Shown: positions 1 to 6,153 of the stretch, one piece after another
Numbering within the stretch: position 1 is the first letter of the stretch
How the letters are laid out: each line of letters begins with the position of its first letter
Source of the DNA: Anaerolineaceae bacterium
Lineage (GTDB): Bacteria; Chloroflexota; Anaerolineae; Anaerolineales; Anaerolineaceae
Direction of reading: 5' to 3'
Assembly: GCA_028714615.1 (NCBI GenBank)
Contig: JAQTMA010000160.1
Coordinates: forward strand, 1 to 9,326
DNA length: 9,326 bases
Program-made: the position numbers and the translations under genes
Notes under the pieces: generated by a model
Told to the model about the DNA's origin: nothing
Databases searched by the model: none
What the model saw: the letters and a program-made list of their open reading frames with translations, nothing else

Positions 1-250
1 CCGAAGGCAGGTAGCCGATCTCGCGGCGGATTTCCGGGCCGCGGGTGGCCACATCCTTGCCGAGAACCCTGGCGCTGCCGCTGGTGGGATGGATCAGGGA
101 GAGCAGCAGGCGGATGGTGGTGGATTTCCCGGCGCCGTTTGGCCCAATGAAGCCAAAGATTTCGCCTTCCTCTTCCGCGAAAGAGACATCCACGATGCCG
201 CGCGATTTTCCATAAAACTTGGTGAGATTGGTCACTTCGATGACACTCAT
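1..250 (-). CDS. ABC transporter ATP-binding protein, N-terminal part (runs off left edge)
   Basis: Reading leftward from an ATG at 250 gives 83 residues beginning MSVIEVTNLTKFYG. This is the standard start of a cytoplasmic ABC-transporter ATPase, which hydrolyses ATP to drive a membrane permease. The A-loop aromatic is Y13, and the Walker A motif GPNGAGKST lies at residues 36-44. The following stretch, with IHPTSGSARVLGKD and then IGYLP, leads towards the Q-loop. Signature and Walker B motifs would lie outside the window. The start is supported by a strong ribosome binding site (AAAGGAG, about 258-264) a few bases upstream. The FGFIGPNGAGKSTTIR wording resembles ABC-2/DrrA-type multidrug or antibiotic exporters, but the substrate cannot be read from this part. 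It is the first gene of its transcription unit, and its permease would lie beyond the left edge. Confidence 0.95.
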   Translation of the reverse strand, partial: MSVIEVTNLTKFYGKSRGIVDVSFAEEEGEIFGFIGPNGAGKSTTIRLLLSLIHPTSGSARVLGKDVATRGPEIRREIGYLPS

Positions 251-378
251 ACCGTCGCTCCTTTGAAGAATCACTGGCGTTTCCCGTTGATTGGCGGGGT
301 CCTAACGGACCGGCAGACCCGATTCAACGTCTAGCCATCGCGGGTTGGCCAGGGAGGCGCGCGCGACCATAACTGGGA

Positions 379-407
379 ATTCTACGCCTATATGAGAGAT
401 TGGACAA
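379..407 (-). promoter_or_regulatory. Candidate sigma-70 promoter for the ABC transporter gene
   Basis: On the minus strand, TTGTCC (402-407) and TAGAAT (379-384) are separated by exactly 17 bases. Transcription would start near 372 and leave an untranslated leader of about 120 bases. The leader contains a small inverted repeat, GGTCC-TAAC-GGACC, at 298-311. No other gene is seen in 251-479. Confidence 0.4.
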
Positions 408-479
408 CGGTGTGAGGTGGATGAGTCGCGGGGGTTGCGACAAACGAGAGATATGGCTTTCTCCGACGAACATAAGACC

Positions 480-680
480 TTATTGGTGAGGCGTTAGAGC
501 CGGTCCGGTTGGACCGGGCTTTGCAGGACCCAGGCTGAAGTCAGCATCCCGGTAAGCGACTATGTTCTCCGGGGTGTTGTCGGCGGTGAAGCTGTCGGAG
601 AAGGTCTGCCGGCCTATCTGGGCGAGCAGGTCGGCGTCTGAGTGGAGGGCGTGGCGAACGGTGATGGTTGGATCGGCCAT
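480..680 (-). pseudogene. Truncated GNAT-family N-acetyltransferase (N-terminal fragment)
   Basis: The 66 residues from an ATG at 680 begin MADPTITVRHALHSDADLLA and continue through a segment reading QIGRQTFSDSF. This matches the first strand and helix of Gcn5-related acetyltransferases, which transfer an acetyl group from acetyl-CoA to an amine. GNAT proteins are usually about 150-170 residues. This frame stops after a Pro/Gly-rich tail and never reaches the acetyl-CoA binding motif (Q/R-x-x-G-x-G/A), so it should be inactive. The start at 680 is preferred over an in-frame ATG at 722 because a near-perfect Shine-Dalgarno (AGGAGGG, 686-692) precedes it. A hairpin (500-517) lies just before the stop. 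A second, more degraded relative on the same strand lies at 1979-2110. Confidence 0.7.
500..517. repeat. Perfect 7-bp stem, 4-base loop inverted repeat
   Basis: CCGGTCC (500-506), loop GGTT, then GGACCGG (511-517). It lies at the 3' end of the truncated GNAT frame and has no T-tract on either strand, so it is not a typical intrinsic terminator. Its core GGTCC-N4-GGACC also occurs at 298-311. Confidence 0.5.
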
Positions 681-759
681 GGTTTCCCTCCTGATTCCTA
701 ACGGAATTATCCAATTTTTCATTCTGGACGAATTAATCCTCTCTGGAAAACCCCTTGAT

Positions 760-776
760 CTTCCAGTCGATGGAAG
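760..776. repeat. Small inverted repeat between GNAT remnant and selenoprotein candidate
   Basis: CTTCCA (760-765), loop GTCGA, TGGAAG (771-776), extendable by two weaker pairs. It lies in the divergent intergenic region 681-879 and overlaps a weak promoter-like pair on the plus strand (TTGATC 755-760, TAGAAT 780-785, 19-base spacing). It could be an operator, but the evidence is slight. Confidence 0.25.
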
Positions 777-879
777 GTGTAGAATGGATACAATCTGATC
801 GGGATGTGGAACAGGATGGGAGAGGATGCAAATCAGCGAAGCGCCTTCGGCGGCTCAACCAGAACACAGGAAGGTTGCC

Positions 880-1371
880 ATGCACGAACGAGCGATGCCT
901 GATTTCGAGCGGATTTTCTCGGCGCACCTGGATGCGATCCAACTGGTCGCCCTGGTCTCGCCCACCTGAACGCCCTGCCTGTTCGGCGCGCAGGTCGTGC
1001 GCGATCTCTTCCACAGATGGAATACTCCCCGGTTGCGCGGCCACCTGGTCTGGATTCCGATGCGGCCGGCCGACGACCTGGACGCAGCGATCGCACAAGC
1101 CGCTATCTTTCCGGATGACCGGGTTTCCCACTATTGGGATAGCAAGAAGATTTTGGGCCGGCAGGTCGCGCAAACCCTGGCGCTGAGGGCGCTCGTCGCC
1201 TGGGATACGTATCTGCTGTATTTACCGGGAGCAATGTGGAAAGGCGGCCGGATGCCCGCCCCGGCCTTCTGGATGCGCCAACTGGACGAGCGCCCCGACC
1301 TGCTGCTCGATGCGGCCAGGCTCAGGGCCGAAGTCCAGAAAGCCATTGAAGCCAACTCGAAAGGAAAATAG
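880..1371 (+). CDS. Thioredoxin-fold protein with in-frame UGA in the active site: candidate selenoprotein
   Basis: From the ATG at 880, preceded by Shine-Dalgarno AGGAAGG (868-874), one frame runs 163 residues to TAG at 1369-1371 if TGA 967-969 is read as selenocysteine. Residues 20-33 then read IQLVALVSPT-U-T-P-C. This is a hydrophobic strand followed by a U-x-x-C redox motif (Sec30, Cys33) and the helix LFGAQVVRDLF, the order expected around CxxC in thioredoxin folds. Conserved-looking blocks lie on both sides of the TGA: HLVWIPM, FPDDRVSHYWD, AWDTYLLYLPG, PAPAFWMRQL. I recognise the style of these blocks from thioredoxin-like proteins but cannot verify the family. A SECIS-like hairpin follows the TGA. 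The role inferred is thiol/selenol redox chemistry or soft-metal handling, given the CopZ-like neighbour. The alternative is a Cys (TGC/TGT) to TGA nonsense mutation, since neighbouring genes are decayed. Simple gene finders would call only the part after 997. Confidence 0.7.
987..1003 (+). promoter_or_regulatory. SECIS-like hairpin for UGA recoding
   Basis: A perfect six-pair stem, CGCGCA (987-992) with TGCGCG (998-1003), closes a five-base loop GGTCG. The loop starts 23 bases after the TGA at 967-969, inside the spacing used by bacterial SECIS elements. The top GCA-GGTC closely resembles the E. coli fdhF SECIS, whose GGUC loop is bound by SelB. The fdhF bulged U is not obvious here. Confidence 0.65.
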
Positions 1372-1374
1372 TGT

Positions 1375-1901
1375 ATCGCTGATTCTTGCGGCTGTCCATC
1401 TGAAGCAGGGAATGAAGTCCGTGAGCTGCCCGCCCAACACGCTCAACGCCCACCCCGCGCCACGAATGCCTGCCCGGTATGCGGCAGGCAGGGTAACCCC
1501 GTCCAGGGGCAAACGGTCAAAGCCCTTTTGACGGTGAGTTTGCGCGAAGTGCAGCCGGTTGACTACCTGTTTTGTAAGACGCAAACTTGCCCGGTGGTGT
1601 ATTTCTCGCCCGATGGGATGCAGACCTTTACCACGGCCCAGGTCCAAGAGCGCGTCTATCAAAAGGAACCCGATTCCGAGGATGTTTTATCTGCTACTGC
1701 TTCCGGCATACCGTCGGAGATCTTCACACCGCTTCGCCAGAGGCGCCCACGGTGCTCGTAGATGACATCAGCACCGGCATCCATGCCGGGCAATGTGCTT
1801 GTGATTTGCGCAATCCGCCGGGCTCCTGCTGTTTGGGCAATGTGCGCGAGTTGATCAAGTACCTGGCTGCGCCTGGCATTGAGCCTGCGATCCCAAGGTA
1901 G
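1375..1901 (+). pseudogene. CopZ-like iron-sulfur/zinc metallochaperone, start lost and frameshifted
   Basis: The frame from 1375 encodes ADSCGCPSEAGNEVRELP, then NACPVCGRQGNPVQGQTVKALL, LFCKTQTCPVVYFS and VYQKEPDSEDV up to about 1683. After a -1 shift it continues with ICYCFRHTVGDL, then DDISTGIHAGQCACDLRNPP and GSCCLGNVRELIKYL, to TAG at 1899-1901. These cysteine clusters match the N-terminal zinc/[2Fe-2S] domain of CopZ-type metallochaperones, which deliver copper or related soft metals. Two lesions are visible. The codon where ATG is expected is ATC (1375-1377), 7-8 bases after an AAGGAAA Shine-Dalgarno (1361-1367). One base appears missing at the T-run 1685-1688. The gene starts four bases after the upstream stop, so the two were probably one operon. 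A sequencing error at the T-run is possible but would not explain the ATC. Confidence 0.75.
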
Positions 1902-1910
1902 CAACTTGGG
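1892..1910 (+). terminator. Hairpin at end of the metallochaperone remnant
   Basis: CCCAAG (1892-1897), seven-base loop, CTTGGG (1905-1910), spanning the stop codon of the metallochaperone remnant. Only two T residues follow, so it would be a weak intrinsic terminator at best. Confidence 0.3.
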
Positions 1911-1912
1911 TT

Positions 1913-1922
1913 AAGGAGGTGA
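1913..1922 (+). other. Orphan perfect Shine-Dalgarno sequence
   Basis: AAGGAGGTGA is fully complementary to the 16S rRNA 3' end, yet no start codon leading into an open frame follows at a usable distance. The next ATG, at 1945, is followed after one codon by TGA. It is probably the remains of a deleted downstream gene of the metallochaperone operon. Confidence 0.4.
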
Positions 1923-1978
1923 CAGAAGTACAAGGAAACGGTCCTATGTTGTGACAGGGGGGTGTGAGGCAGACGAGT

Positions 1979-2110
1979 TTATCGAGCGTTGGGGGGGGCA
2001 AGCCTGACGGAACAGGTCTGCCGGGCCATGTATGCAAGGAGGGCGGAGTCGGTGGGCAGGGCGCGGCGGATGGTGATGCGGGAGGGGTCATTGGGGGGGG
2101 ATCCATTCAC
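1979..2110 (-). pseudogene. Second degraded GNAT N-terminal fragment
   Basis: Read leftward from 2110, one frame gives NDPSRITIRRALPTDSALLA followed by YMARQTCSVRL, ending in a stop at 1979-1981. It aligns residue by residue with the GNAT fragment at 480-680 (ITVRHALHSDADLLAQIGRQTFSDSF), so both derive from the same family. Only about 43 codons remain, no acetyl-CoA motif is present, and the start is a GTG without a clear ribosome binding site. Two runs of eight G on the plus strand (1991-1998 and 2093-2100) lie in the fragment and are likely places of frameshift decay. It marks the last GC-rich sequence before the AT-rich defence block. Confidence 0.55.
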
Positions 2111-2112
2111 GA

Positions 2113-2203
2113 GTAATTATGAGGGGCACAAAATAGGTAAGCCGAATGAGATCAATCGTTATGACGATAACCAAATTTCTACGTTTGGGTCCATAATTGA
2201 AAT
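2113..2203 (+). promoter_or_regulatory. Upstream region of vsr
   Basis: This is the first clearly AT-rich sequence after the left flank. It contains a small inverted repeat ATCGT-TATG-ACGAT (2155-2168), but I see no convincing sigma-70 promoter and no strong Shine-Dalgarno before the vsr start. Confidence 0.2.
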
Positions 2204-2662
2204 ATGCCCGATAACCTATCGCCTGAGGATCGCATACGCACAATGCGATCTGTTAAGAGCCAAAAAACCAGTCCCGAACGCCGGCTTAGGGGAATGCTTA
2301 CTGGATTAAGGGTGAAAGGCTGGAAAGTTAATCCTAAAGAAATTATTGGAAAACCAGATTTCGCTTTTCCTGACCTAAAGGTAGCTATTTTCGTTGATGG
2401 TTGTTTTTGGCATGGTTGTCCAACATGCCAACGTCCTTTGCCTGAAACCAATCGAGAATACTGGGTCAAGAAAATCGAAAATAACAAGCTCCGAGATAAG
2501 CACAATACCCTTGTCCTGGAGTCAGCAGACTGGATAGTATTGCGAATTTGGGAACATCAACTCAAAAGAAAAAGTAATCTCCTTATAATCACTCAAGAAA
2601 TTAGAAGGGTATTAGAAATAAAAGTTATCTCCTCTAGTGAAAATAAACTAGAGCCCAGATAA
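2204..2662 (+). CDS. vsr: Very short patch repair endonuclease Vsr
   Basis: This 152-residue protein matches Vsr in length and in motif order along the chain. The N-terminus, with DNLSPEDRIRTMRSVKSQKTSPE, fits the usual start of the family. GKPDFAF follows, with D52 corresponding to the catalytic, metal-binding Asp of E. coli Vsr. FVDGCFWHGC lies at 63-72 with the active-site and zinc-ligand Cys/His residues, then EYWVKKIENNKLRD (85-98) and ADWIVLRIWEHQL. Vsr nicks the thymine strand at T:G mismatches produced by deamination of 5-methylcytosine and is normally a partner of a C5 methyltransferase, as here. The start is chosen by family fit because the ribosome binding site is weak. The gene converges on the methyltransferase with only 18 bases between stops, so the pair is not co-transcribed as in E. 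coli dcm-vsr. Confidence 0.93.
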   Translation: MPDNLSPEDRIRTMRSVKSQKTSPERRLRGMLTGLRVKGWKVNPKEIIGKPDFAFPDLKVAIFVDGCFWHGCPTCQRPLPETNREYWVKKIENNKLRDKHNTLVLESADWIVLRIWEHQLKRKSNLLIITQEIRRVLEIKVISSSENKLEPR

Positions 2663-2680
2663 GACATCCATTTTGTCCAA

Positions 2681-3913
2681 TTATGATTGTAAATTATCCT
2701 GTTGTCTCCGAATTGCTTCCGGAATTGTCTTAGATTCATACAATTGATTTACTAATGGTAGTAGAACATTTCTTGCAATCCAACTAATCACAGGAACACA
2801 AACTGCATCCCCGAATCCATTTAATGCCTGCTTTTCTTCAATATCAATCGGATAGTCACTAGGCACTCCTAGCAATCTAGCGTATTCCCTGGGGGTCATA
2901 TTCCGCATCCGAATTTGGTTATTTCCAGCGGCTAATATGAATTGTCGGCTGCTGCCACCCAAAATGGTTCGGAGGCAACCAGCAACCTCATCTTTGCGTA
3001 CTTCGGCGCGTTGTTTCCCGTCCCTCATTCTTCGAAAAAAAGTACGATAAGTGATACTTGTGTTTTTACGAAGCTCATCGACCATTTTACGATGGATTTC
3101 GCTCATCATTGCCAAGTGGCGTTCTACTTGATCATCCTTCCACCATCGTGGATCGTTTTCTGGTAATAATTCAACTACTTCAGCAGACAATCCACTTGTT
3201 CGCATACTCGGTGGTTCGGGGATATCGATGTAGTTCCAAAGGAGGTTGCCATTCTGTTCAACAGCTTTTATTAGACCAGGATTAGAAAGCGATTTTGAAC
3301 GTCTTAAGAAAAATGCCAAGTCAGAAGATCCGGCAGGATGCCGAGTCCCGATAATGAAAACACGTGGACGACTTAGCGGGGTGAACCGTCGGGCGTCCAG
3401 GATAAATACATCACAGTAATAACCAATATCATTAACCGCTTTGACAGTGAGCCGAAAATCATCCCCCTCATTAGAATAAAGCCAACCAATGACATTCTCC
3501 AACATAATAAACGGGGGTGCAAGATTTTGTTCATTTTGTGCTGCTAAAATATCTCGAAATCCCCAAAATGCGCTAGAATGTCTCCCTTTAGTAACTCCGT
3601 TCATATTGCCTGCAAGGGAAAGGTCGATGCAAGGGAACGAAGAGGTTGCCAACGTTGATAAAGGTACATTTTCTGGTTTTAAGTCAAAGACGTTCTTTTC
3701 GTTGAAATTATGTGCAGAATCCCGAAAATATGCCTTATACATTGTTAGCTTTTCCGGGCTGTTGTCATTAGCAAATATTACACGCCAGCCTTCGCGCTCC
3801 AATCCATACCGGACTAAACCAATCCCAGCGAAGTATTCAGCCACAGTTAAGGGTATTCTACGTTTAAACGGTCTAACTATATCCGGCTGTTCGCAAAATA
3901 TTGGCGTTCCCAT
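2681..3913 (-). CDS. DNA (cytosine-5-)-methyltransferase
   Basis: This 410-residue enzyme transfers a methyl group from S-adenosylmethionine to carbon 5 of cytosine. Motif order is canonical: motif I AEYFAGIG (25-32, SAM binding); motif IV FPCIDLSLAG (93-102), with catalytic Cys95 (the usual PCQ is PCI here); motif VI MLENV (137-141); motif VIII TPLSRPRVFIIG (178-189); a target-recognition region of about 190-325; motif IX TPREYARLLGVP; and motif X GFGDAVCVPV (366-375). All catalytic parts are present, so it should be active. The recognition site cannot be read from sequence. It is downstream of the HerA-NurA operon on the same strand, after a 95-base gap, and convergent with vsr. The start at 3913 has only a weak GA-rich ribosome binding site but places motif I at the expected distance. 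Confidence 0.95.
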   Translation of the reverse strand: MGTPIFCEQPDIVRPFKRRIPLTVAEYFAGIGLVRYGLEREGWRVIFANDNSPEKLTMYKAYFRDSAHNFNEKNVFDLKPENVPLSTLATSSFPCIDLSLAGNMNGVTKGRHSSAFWGFRDILAAQNEQNLAPPFIMLENVIGWLYSNEGDDFRLTVKAVNDIGYYCDVFILDARRFTPLSRPRVFIIGTRHPAGSSDLAFFLRRSKSLSNPGLIKAVEQNGNLLWNYIDIPEPPSMRTSGLSAEVVELLPENDPRWWKDDQVERHLAMMSEIHRKMVDELRKNTSITYRTFFRRMRDGKQRAEVRKDEVAGCLRTILGGSSRQFILAAGNNQIRMRNMTPREYARLLGVPSDYPIDIEEKQALNGFGDAVCVPVISWIARNVLLPLVNQLYESKTIPEAIRRQQDNLQS

Positions 3914-3975
3914 ATTTATTCTCTATGGAGTAGTTAATACACAACTGGGTAGTATTTCTAACTTATATCATATCA

Positions 3976-3987
3976 AAGGAATTCCTT
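3976..3987. promoter_or_regulatory. Perfect 12-bp palindrome upstream of the methyltransferase
   Basis: AAGGAATTCCTT lies in the 95-base gap between the NurA-like gene and the methyltransferase, upstream of an AT-rich TATAAG-like element on the minus strand. Its position suits a repressor or autoregulatory site controlling methyltransferase expression separately. No matching -35 was found. Confidence 0.3.
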
Positions 3988-4008
3988 CTTAGTAAGATTC
4001 TAATAAAC

Positions 4009-6153
4009 TCATCTTTCCTCAATTTCCCCCGGAAGTTGTTCACTTTTTTTCATCTGGTTGAACCGTTCCATGTAACTACGAATACTAACCGGTCGGACTT
4101 CTACATCATTTCCAGTCGTAGTTGGCCGAAGTTTGTTGATTTCGATCAGCCTACTTACAACTATTGATTTCAATTCTGCCTCAAGCTTTTTTCCCAAACT
4201 CTTGGCAAATTCGTGAGCGCGATAAATTACGGAGGGAATGATCTTACTAAGAATTTTATCGGAAAGAAAATTGTGCTCTCGATCGATCGAGAATTTTACA
4301 ACACTAAGAGCGTCAACAATTTTTTGAATTACGCGATCAACCCGTTCACCAGCCCCCAAACGACCATTTTCATCCATTGAAAAATCACGAAGTGAAGTTA
4401 AGAACTCATAACGAGGCAGAAGAGGTGGGGGTTCTCCAGCGGTATGGCCAATATAAAATGATACAAAGTCTGCATTTTCACACATGAAGACAAAATCGTC
4501 ATCAGCCGCGTCTACTGTTGCTATAAATGGAAGATCCCCACCATACCGTTCATTTTCAAGCAATGCGTGTTCTTTCTTTTTATTAAAGAATTCAGACCAA
4601 GTCTCTCCAGCGAGCTGGTGTGCATAATATTCTGTAACCGCTGGGAATTGGCGTAATATAGCACAGGTCACGTAAAATTGATTTTCAACGGCTGGCAATG
4701 AAGATAGCAAAGTTGTAATAGCCATGTTATCAGTAATATTTGCCGCTCTAGAGTAATCCCAATCGGCGGCGATTGGATGACCAAAGCGTTCACGGGAGCC
4801 TTGAACGATATACCAATTTATTACTTGCGAGAAAATTCGCAATTCTGTGGATTTCACGGCTCCGCCAAACACCGTAGCTCGATCCTTGCCTATCATGATG
4901 CGTTCAAGAATTTTCCTTTCAAGGCGGATACCTTCCCTCACAATTTCCCCATATGGATCTTGACGGTTATAGTGGTGAAATTCGCGTTCCTGAGGGACAA
5001 TGGTACCATCTCGAAGGTGAACATGCGGTTTTGGTATTAAGGAATGAGGCGGGCGTAAATCTTTCGCTGTGCCAGTAAAGACTGACTCATCTACGCGGAA
5101 CTGAACAACATCAGTTGCAGCTTTCGACATGTGTTCGTATTCTGACTCACTTAATCCAGGAAAAAGTGATTGCGCCAGAACCATGCCTTTATATGATGGA
5201 TCATCAATTGTCTGTCGAGTAAATGGTGCGCTATGTACCATTTCTTCACGCCCTTCTTGTTGCTCCTGGATCCCCGAAAGGCGTATATAGACCATACTAT
5301 TATTAAATGTTATGACATCGGAGACATCTTCATAAAACCCACGTGCTGTACGGATAGCCAATGTTCCTGCGTGCATACTGCCATCGCTACCAGAGATAGT
5401 CATATTCCGTTTAAGTTTGATATCTGGATCGTCCGAGGGGGAAATTTTCCGGATAAATGTGTTACCAAAAACTCTCAGTTTAAGAGCTTCTTTCAATAAT
5501 TTCGGGGTGAATTTAACATCCCCTATACCGTTGATTATTTGAACCCAACTTGGCAAGAACAAAGCCTCATGAGGCAAGCTTAATCCGCGATAAGCTATCC
5601 CTTCTAGCCTTCGATAATCAGCTTCCAATCGTCTTTCAGAAGGTGAATCTGCTATCTCGGAGACGCCATCCTCATTCTTGTGTCGAAGAATCTCGATATC
5701 TTTTTGGACGAGGTTTGCCAGGTCCAAAATCATCCGAAGGAAAATATCCACGGGATCTTCATCAAGAAGAGCCTCCGCTGCTTTACGGATGACTGAATTG
5801 CTATTCTCTTCATAATAGTTTTGGGCATCAACAATCCTGGCCAGTGCTTCTGTGGTTCGGAAGAAGGGCAGAAGTTCATATATATCATCTAGGGTTAATG
5901 GATTCCCGACATGAAGAGTGGGTGAAATTGTATATAATCGGCCACGTTCTGGATCGTCATTCGATGTCTCAACTTTACCTGACGCCTCCATGCGATCAAG
6001 AATCTTATAATACGCAGTAAGTGTTACATTATCTTCCAGAATGGATGTTACATTATCGTATATATCTTTGACCGACGCGCTGCCAGTTTCTTGTTTCCGC
6101 AAGAACTGGAGGATCGCGTGTTCTCGAGCTGGAACATCGACCTTGGGGCTCAT
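4009..6153 (-). CDS. Large NurA-like nuclease with N-terminal winged-helix domain
   Basis: This 714-residue protein (from ATG 6153) has three visible regions. Residues 9-80 look like a winged helix (REHAILQFLRKQE, DIYDNVTSILEDNVTLTAYY, RMEASGKVETS). A helical region of about 85-225 follows. A NurA-like core of about 250-670 has SGSDGSMHAG (D257), LRDGTIVP (D382), a glutamate-rich helix, FGGAVKSTE (K434) and a C-terminal IYRAHEFAK block (Y644, H647). NurA nucleases use Asp/Glu metal ligands plus a C-terminal Tyr/His, degrade DNA ends and work with HerA, whose gene lies directly upstream here. Typical NurA is about 300-450 residues, so this is a strongly extended form. The start at 6153 is preferred over 6204: it follows GGAGGG at good spacing and forms an ATGA overlap with the HerA stop. 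The nuclease assignment is pattern recognition, supported by context. Confidence 0.7.
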   Translation of the reverse strand: MSPKVDVPAREHAILQFLRKQETGSASVKDIYDNVTSILEDNVTLTAYYKILDRMEASGKVETSNDDPERGRLYTISPTLHVGNPLTLDDIYELLPFFRTTEALARIVDAQNYYEENSNSVIRKAAEALLDEDPVDIFLRMILDLANLVQKDIEILRHKNEDGVSEIADSPSERRLEADYRRLEGIAYRGLSLPHEALFLPSWVQIINGIGDVKFTPKLLKEALKLRVFGNTFIRKISPSDDPDIKLKRNMTISGSDGSMHAGTLAIRTARGFYEDVSDVITFNNSMVYIRLSGIQEQQEGREEMVHSAPFTRQTIDDPSYKGMVLAQSLFPGLSESEYEHMSKAATDVVQFRVDESVFTGTAKDLRPPHSLIPKPHVHLRDGTIVPQEREFHHYNRQDPYGEIVREGIRLERKILERIMIGKDRATVFGGAVKSTELRIFSQVINWYIVQGSRERFGHPIAADWDYSRAANITDNMAITTLLSSLPAVENQFYVTCAILRQFPAVTEYYAHQLAGETWSEFFNKKKEHALLENERYGGDLPFIATVDAADDDFVFMCENADFVSFYIGHTAGEPPPLLPRYEFLTSLRDFSMDENGRLGAGERVDRVIQKIVDALSVVKFSIDREHNFLSDKILSKIIPSVIYRAHEFAKSLGKKLEAELKSIVVSRLIEINKLRPTTTGNDVEVRPVSIRSYMERFNQMKKSEQLPGEIEER

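Noticed and set aside
89..334. Plus-strand open frame over the ABC ATPase gene
   Set aside because: It is antisense to a clear Walker A-containing gene and runs through its promoter leader.
298..517. GGTCC-N4-GGACC at 298-311 and 502-515 as a regulator-binding repeat family
   Set aside because: Only two copies, different spacers and different contexts; this could easily be chance in GC-rich DNA.
974..994. Alternative hairpin CCTGC/GCAGG after the TGA as the SECIS
   Set aside because: Its apex is only about 12 bases from the TGA, closer than bacterial SECIS elements allow, and its loop lacks the GGUC core. The stem at 987-1003 fits far better.
733..1173. Minus-strand open frame over the selenoprotein candidate
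   Set aside because: Arg/Pro-rich translation without domain motifs. It is the antisense shadow of GC-rich coding sequence.
1683..1689. Programmed -1 frameshifting in the CopZ-like gene
   Set aside because: The bases TGTTTTA do not form a proper X-XXY-YYZ slippery heptamer, and the start codon is also lost, so decay or a sequencing error is simpler.
3914..4008. A separate small gene between the NurA-like gene and the methyltransferase
   Set aside because: The 95-base gap has no usable open frame. It holds only a palindrome and AT-rich promoter-like sequence.
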